Shown here: positions 60,509 through 64,000 of the stretch, piece after piece
Numbering within the stretch: position 1 is the first letter of the stretch
Layout: every line of letters starts with the position of its first letter
Notes under the pieces: generated by a model
What the model saw: the letters and a program-made list of their open reading frames with translations, nothing else
Database searches by the model: none
Told to the model about the DNA's origin: nothing
Assembly: GCF_026625145.1 (NCBI RefSeq)
Contig: NZ_CP113088.1
Coordinates: forward strand, 1,364,001-1,428,000
Source: Lacinutrix neustonica
Lineage (GTDB): Bacteria > Bacteroidota > Bacteroidia > Flavobacteriales > Flavobacteriaceae
DNA: 64,000 bases
Direction of reading: 5' to 3'
Made by a program: the position numbers and the translations under genes

Positions 60509-61062
60509 TTATTTCCACTTAATATTGCAGCCCATACTCGGCTTTTGATGTGACAATGGTTTATTATTAGTCAAAACAGCGGTGATGGCCTGTCTTAAAT
60601 CACTCCCAGTAACTGGTAGAGTATTACCTGGCCTTGAATCATCTAATTGCCCGTGATAGGTGGCTTTTAAGTCTGTATCAAAAACATAAAAATCCGGAGT
60701 GCAGGCTGCATCGTATGCTTTTGCGACTTTTTGAGTGTCATCAAATAAATAAGGAAACGGATATTTTAAATGAGTCGCAACCTGTTTCATTAATTCAGGA
60801 CGGTCCTGCGGATAATTATCGACATCATTGCTACTAATGGCAATAAAACCAACCCCCTTATTTTCATAATCGTTAGCTAATTTTACCAATTGCGCATTCA
60901 CATGCAACACATAGGGACAATGGTTGCAAATAAACATAATTACCGTTGCTTTGTCACCCTTAAGCTGATGCAGGCTCATCGTTCTTCCTGTTACCGTATC
61001 GGTCAAAGAAAATTCGGTGCCAAAGTTCCATTTTTAAAATCATTAGATTCTGTAAGTGCCAT
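60509..61062 (-). CDS. thioredoxin-fold redoxin family protein (frameshifted at 61014-61018)
   Basis: A 184-residue soluble AhpC/TSA-like protein after repair. The N-terminus MALTESNDFKNGTLAPEFSL (start at 61062) is separated from the main frame by TTCGGTGC, where one C is missing. The redox motif is FICNHCPYVLHV, then FIAISSNDV, and CTPDFYVFD (resolving-type Cys) and the end SMGCNIKWK. It shares CNxCP and the C-terminal CxIK with the exported redoxin at 3138. Confidence 0.87.
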
Positions 61063-61253
61063 AGTCTCTGTAAAGTGAAATTAGTTCAAACGTCAAGTTA
61101 GTAGAAATGATAAAATCGCCCAATTAATTCATCACAAGATTTTCATAATATACTCCTCTAAATTTTAATTTTTATAAAAAAAAAAACAATAAGTTCATTG
61201 TAATGGCGTTCTTGAAAAATATTAATAGTAATTCTTAATAGCATCTCCCTCAC

Positions 61254-61670
61254 ATGAAGTATTCTCTTATACTCCTATTCTTTCTGTGTTCACTATTCAC
61301 TGCCGCACAGGATTTTGAAACCCCTTTAGAAGTCACACGCTACAAATTACTCCCAAAGGAATTAAATATTCAAAAAGATATTACTGTAGACAAAATAAAC
61401 CTTAAAGTCTATCATGTTCGAGAAGGAAGTATTATATCTGATTATCGTTTTTTTAAACCTAAAAAAAATGAAATACTTTTTTTCTACGGTACAGATACTA
61501 AAAACAAGACCTCTGAAATGTTTTTTAAATTTGGCGATAAGCTAAAACATGTTTACAAGAAAAAAAACTTCAATCAACTTATTAAAATTATAGAAATACT
61601 AGAATACAATGTGTTTTCTAAAGAAGCTTTTTCAGGATCAAAAGCGTATGCTGCACTAGAGCGAGCATAG
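61254..61670 (+). CDS. small exported hypothetical protein
   Basis: A 138-residue protein with a signal peptide (MKYSLILLFFLCSLFTAAQ) and a basic, aromatic-rich mature part (FFKPKKNEILFFYGTDTKNKTS). No known domain. It converges on the bestrophin gene with a 1-base gap. Confidence 0.78.
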   Translation: MKYSLILLFFLCSLFTAAQDFETPLEVTRYKLLPKELNIQKDITVDKINLKVYHVREGSIISDYRFFKPKKNEILFFYGTDTKNKTSEMFFKFGDKLKHVYKKKNFNQLIKIIEILEYNVFSKEAFSGSKAYAALERA

Positions 61671-61671
61671 T

Positions 61672-62688
61672 CTAGTACAATATATTATTTTTAGGTTGAA
61701 TATTTTTAGGAAGATCTTTTTCGTCTAACATATCACGTAAATCGATCTCTATCGTTCTACATAAGGCTGTCATTGGAACATCATTTATTCTACCTTCAAA
61801 GGGGTCTTCACTATTATCACCTATCACTTCCATTGTTACAAAAATCCAAGAAATTAGAACTGAAAAAGGGATCATTAAAAAAGCATACCACTCTTTTAAT
61901 TCATTGGTTAGATTTAGTGCATCATTTTCAAATACATCTAATAAACCAAAGGGCAATAAAAGAACAAAGATCCAAGTAAATACTTTAGAAAAATAACCGT
62001 ATTGTCTTGGGAATGGTGTGTTTTTAATGCGCTCACACATCCCTTGTAGATTATAAAACTCTTCTAATACCGATTGCAATTGATCTTCTTGAAAACCATC
62101 GAGTAATCCTTCTTTTTTAAGAGCAGTAATATCTAGTGCTTGATTCTTAATTAAATGTGTTGCCGGATTTACGCGTTTTTCTAAATCTTCATATTCACTT
62201 ACTGACACAAAACCTACGGTTTCATTACATGAAATATTACGCTCATTATGCTTATTAAAAAGAGTTTCAACGGCATAGTTTTCTTTTAAGGCCCACGATT
62301 TTGGCTGCCGTAATTGAACTCTCAAGGCGTTTATCCACCCCGGATGCCTATATACTAAGCGTTGCTGTATTTCCTTATTTTTACTTTGATCTCCAGTGTC
62401 GATAAAGCTCAGCAGCTGAATTGTCCACGTACGGCTATAGTTTACAATGCCTCCCCATATTTTTCTACCTTCCCAAAACCGATCATAACTTTGGCTATTT
62501 TTAAAACCAATATAGAAAGCAACAGCAATACCAATAACACTTAATGGTTGAAAAGGAATGTCTATAAAATCCCAACCTAAATAATAGTATAAACAAAAAA
62601 TAATACTGGCATACACGGTAAAAATGATCAGGTTTTTCCATGCGTATCTTAAAATAAGTCCCCAACCAATATTTCTTTTAATATACAT
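61672..62688 (-). CDS. bestrophin family protein (UPF0187)
   Basis: A 338-residue membrane protein of the bacterial bestrophin family, a pentameric anion or cation channel. It has four hydrophobic segments. The pore helix region PFQPLSVIGIAVAFYIGFKNSQSYDRFWEGRKIWGGIVNYSRTW is diagnostic, and ends in the EIDLRDML segment. The ion is not predictable. Confidence 0.9.
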   Translation of the reverse strand: MYIKRNIGWGLILRYAWKNLIIFTVYASIIFCLYYYLGWDFIDIPFQPLSVIGIAVAFYIGFKNSQSYDRFWEGRKIWGGIVNYSRTWTIQLLSFIDTGDQSKNKEIQQRLVYRHPGWINALRVQLRQPKSWALKENYAVETLFNKHNERNISCNETVGFVSVSEYEDLEKRVNPATHLIKNQALDITALKKEGLLDGFQEDQLQSVLEEFYNLQGMCERIKNTPFPRQYGYFSKVFTWIFVLLLPFGLLDVFENDALNLTNELKEWYAFLMIPFSVLISWIFVTMEVIGDNSEDPFEGRINDVPMTALCRTIEIDLRDMLDEKDLPKNIQPKNNILY

Positions 62689-62699
62689 ACCCGAACATT

Positions 62700-63386
62700 T
62701 TAAGGTGTAGAATTGGACACCTGTAGCATTTTACCGTTAAAATACTTATTTCCGTTTAGTGAAAATTCTACAATATACTTCGCCATTTCCAACGCTGTTG
62801 TTGGAGCCTGATACCCTGGGAACGCTTCGGCGAGCATCTCTGTTTGTACCGCCCCTAACGCTAATACATTAAAACTGGGTCCCGTTTCTTTATATTCTTC
62901 TGCAAGTAATTCTGTTAATGTGACTACCGCCCCCTTACTTGAGCTGTAAGCAGACAAGCCAGGGAATTTCATACTGCCTTGTACTCCCCCCATAGAACTA
63001 ATAGTAACGACATGACTCTCTTTTTTCATGAATGGCAAAACACAGCGCGTCATTTCTGCAACTCCAAAAACATTCGTTTTATATACGTGTTCAAAATCCG
63101 CCATGGTCGTTTCGGCAAAGGGCTTATTTAACAACGTTCCGGCATTATTAATTAGGATGTCGACCTGCTTCCATTCTGTTTTAATAAAATGTTCGACTTT
63201 TTTGTAATCATCTACTGCAGATAAATCAAAAGAAAAGGATTCTATATTATCAAAATGTAGGTTACTCACCTTCTGTTCGTTTCTAGACAGCGCTAAAACA
63301 TTATGTCCTTGATTAGCGAATAGATGTACTAGCTCAAATCCTATACCTCTACTTGTTCCTGTAATGATAATATTCTTAGTTGTCAT
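62700..63386 (-). CDS. SDR family NAD(P)-dependent oxidoreductase
   Basis: A 228-residue short-chain dehydrogenase. It has TGTSRGIGFELV (cofactor loop, about 10-21), NNAGTL, ISSMGG (catalytic Ser) and YSSSKGA (catalytic Tyr and Lys). The length is that of classical SDRs. The Arg after TGTS suggests NADPH. It overlaps the M28 peptidase gene upstream by 11 bases. Confidence 0.9.
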   Translation of the reverse strand: MTTKNIIITGTSRGIGFELVHLFANQGHNVLALSRNEQKVSNLHFDNIESFSFDLSAVDDYKKVEHFIKTEWKQVDILINNAGTLLNKPFAETTMADFEHVYKTNVFGVAEMTRCVLPFMKKESHVVTISSMGGVQGSMKFPGLSAYSSSKGAVVTLTELLAEEYKETGPSFNVLALGAVQTEMLAEAFPGYQAPTTALEMAKYIVEFSLNGNKYFNGKMLQVSNSTP

Positions 63387-64000
63387 TCATTTTAATTTCT
63401 TGGGTTGCTGCATTTGCCATGGCTTCTATAACAGGTCCCATTTTGTTAATTAAATTGGCCATAAAATGGTAATCCAATTTATCGACTTCATCATCCACAT
63501 GATGATAAAAATCAAAATTAGTTAAATCGCAAGAGGATATGGTGTGAGAAGGCACTTTAAAAGCTTCATAAAACGCGTAATTATCTGATCGTTTAAATAG
63601 ATTATATTTTTTAGCAACTTCTGAATAGCCTACTAATTTGTCACCTGCGTAAGCATTGATTCTTTCTGCTAAATTAGACATGGCGTAACCCGTGATAAAA
63701 GCGTCATAATCTCTACCTACAAAAGGCACTCCAATCATTTCAAAATTAATCATGGTATACAGGTTGATGTTTTGAGCTTTTAATTTTTCGGCTAAATGTT
63801 TTGATCCTAACAAGCCCTTTTCTTCAGCAGTAAAAGTGACAAAAATCAAGCTACGTTTATTTGTTTTATTTTTTCCAAAGTATTTTGCCATAGCCAATAC
63901 AGCGCTCGTTCCAGCGGCGTTATCATTTGCGCCATTGGCGATACTATCACCATCAACTTCAGCACTCGAACCAATATGGTCGTAATGTGCGCCAATAACG
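63376..64000 (-). CDS. M28 family zinc peptidase, partial (runs off window end)
   Basis: The C-terminal 208 residues of an M28 aminopeptidase-like protein. GAHYDHIG (zinc His), NGANDNAAGTSAVLAMA (bridging Asp), TFTAEEKGLLGS (catalytic Glu) and SSCDLTNFDFYHHVDDEVDKLD (last zinc His) are all present. The N-terminus with any signal peptide is beyond the window edge. Confidence 0.9.
   Translation of the reverse strand, partial: VIGAHYDHIGSSAEVDGDSIANGANDNAAGTSAVLAMAKYFGKNKTNKRSLIFVTFTAEEKGLLGSKHLAEKLKAQNINLYTMINFEMIGVPFVGRDYDAFITGYAMSNLAERINAYAGDKLVGYSEVAKKYNLFKRSDNYAFYEAFKVPSHTISSCDLTNFDFYHHVDDEVDKLDYHFMANLINKMGPVIEAMANAATQEIKMNDN

Noticed and set aside
1473..61018. Programmed frameshifting as the cause of the broken genes
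   Set aside because: The breaks are both +1 and -1, lie at different codon phases, share no slippery heptamer, and occur in genes never known to frameshift. A CCGG-centred artefact explains all 36.
1473..61018. Genome-wide pseudogenisation (for example a symbiont)
   Set aside because: Essential single-copy genes carry the lesions, flanking coding sequence is intact with no excess substitutions or large deletions, and only one motif is affected.
1..64000. CRISPR arrays, tRNA or rRNA genes, insertion sequences
   Set aside because: No regular direct repeats, cloverleaf-like segments, rRNA-like sequence or transposase motifs were seen in either strand.

Overview
The window looks like a chromosome segment of a marine-type Flavobacteriaceae member (Bacteroidota). 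The DNA is AT-rich. Promoters are of the TTTG-N19/20-TAnnTTTG type, and Shine-Dalgarno sites are rare. The gene content is typical of the family: a PafA-like phosphatase, CtlX, a GNAT-nitrilase fusion, bTHX, a hybrid TPR histidine kinase and a RimK/GCS2/N-formylglutamate amidohydrolase trio. I cannot name a genus. I see no phage, transposon, CRISPR array, tRNA or rRNA.

Layout. 1-6.2 kb: a partial hypothetical, a nitroreductase, galE, two rhodaneses, two thioredoxin-fold proteins, and a MarR-nitroreductase-YceI operon. 6.2-13.2 kb: the trp operon trpEGDCFBA behind a WWW leader peptide and attenuator. 13.3-17.8 kb: small proteins, GNAT, TrmL, a GNAT-nitrilase fusion and a decayed secreted protein. 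17.8-26.2 kb: DEAD-box helicase, TspO-like protein, UDG-like protein, TPR protein, bTHX, YaaA, RluD, PASTA protein, Ddl and CoaD. 26.2-32.8 kb: two hybrid histidine kinases and a SulP transporter. These are the product of an old tandem duplication that left coaD and sulP fossils between the kinases. 32.9-38.2 kb: M14 peptidase and the RimK/GCS2/amidohydrolase trio. 38.3-45.7 kb: NUDIX, PyrE, SRPBCC, BirA, RsfS, FtsH, LUD, CdsA, Psd and ACBP. 45.8-53.3 kb: phosphatase, MlaE/MlaF, DUF389, ManC, SprT and fasciclin. 53.5-64 kb: a methyltransferase-like protein, ArgS, a TPR histidine kinase, CtlX, a redoxin, a bestrophin, an SDR and a partial M28 peptidase.

The most striking property is not a gene. 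Twenty-four protein genes are broken by frameshifts, including ftsH, argS, birA, pyrE and trpB. I place 36 of the indels at a position where a CCGG tetranucleotide (always CCGGA in one orientation) should stand. The site reads CCGAGA, CCGTGA, CCGA or CGGA instead. Undoing the indels restores the reading frame in every gene, and the two paralogous kinases both return to 725 residues. About 80 other CCGG sites are intact. The best explanation is a systematic consensus error at a modified CCGG-containing motif, not real gene decay. The affected genes are therefore annotated as full-length CDS.
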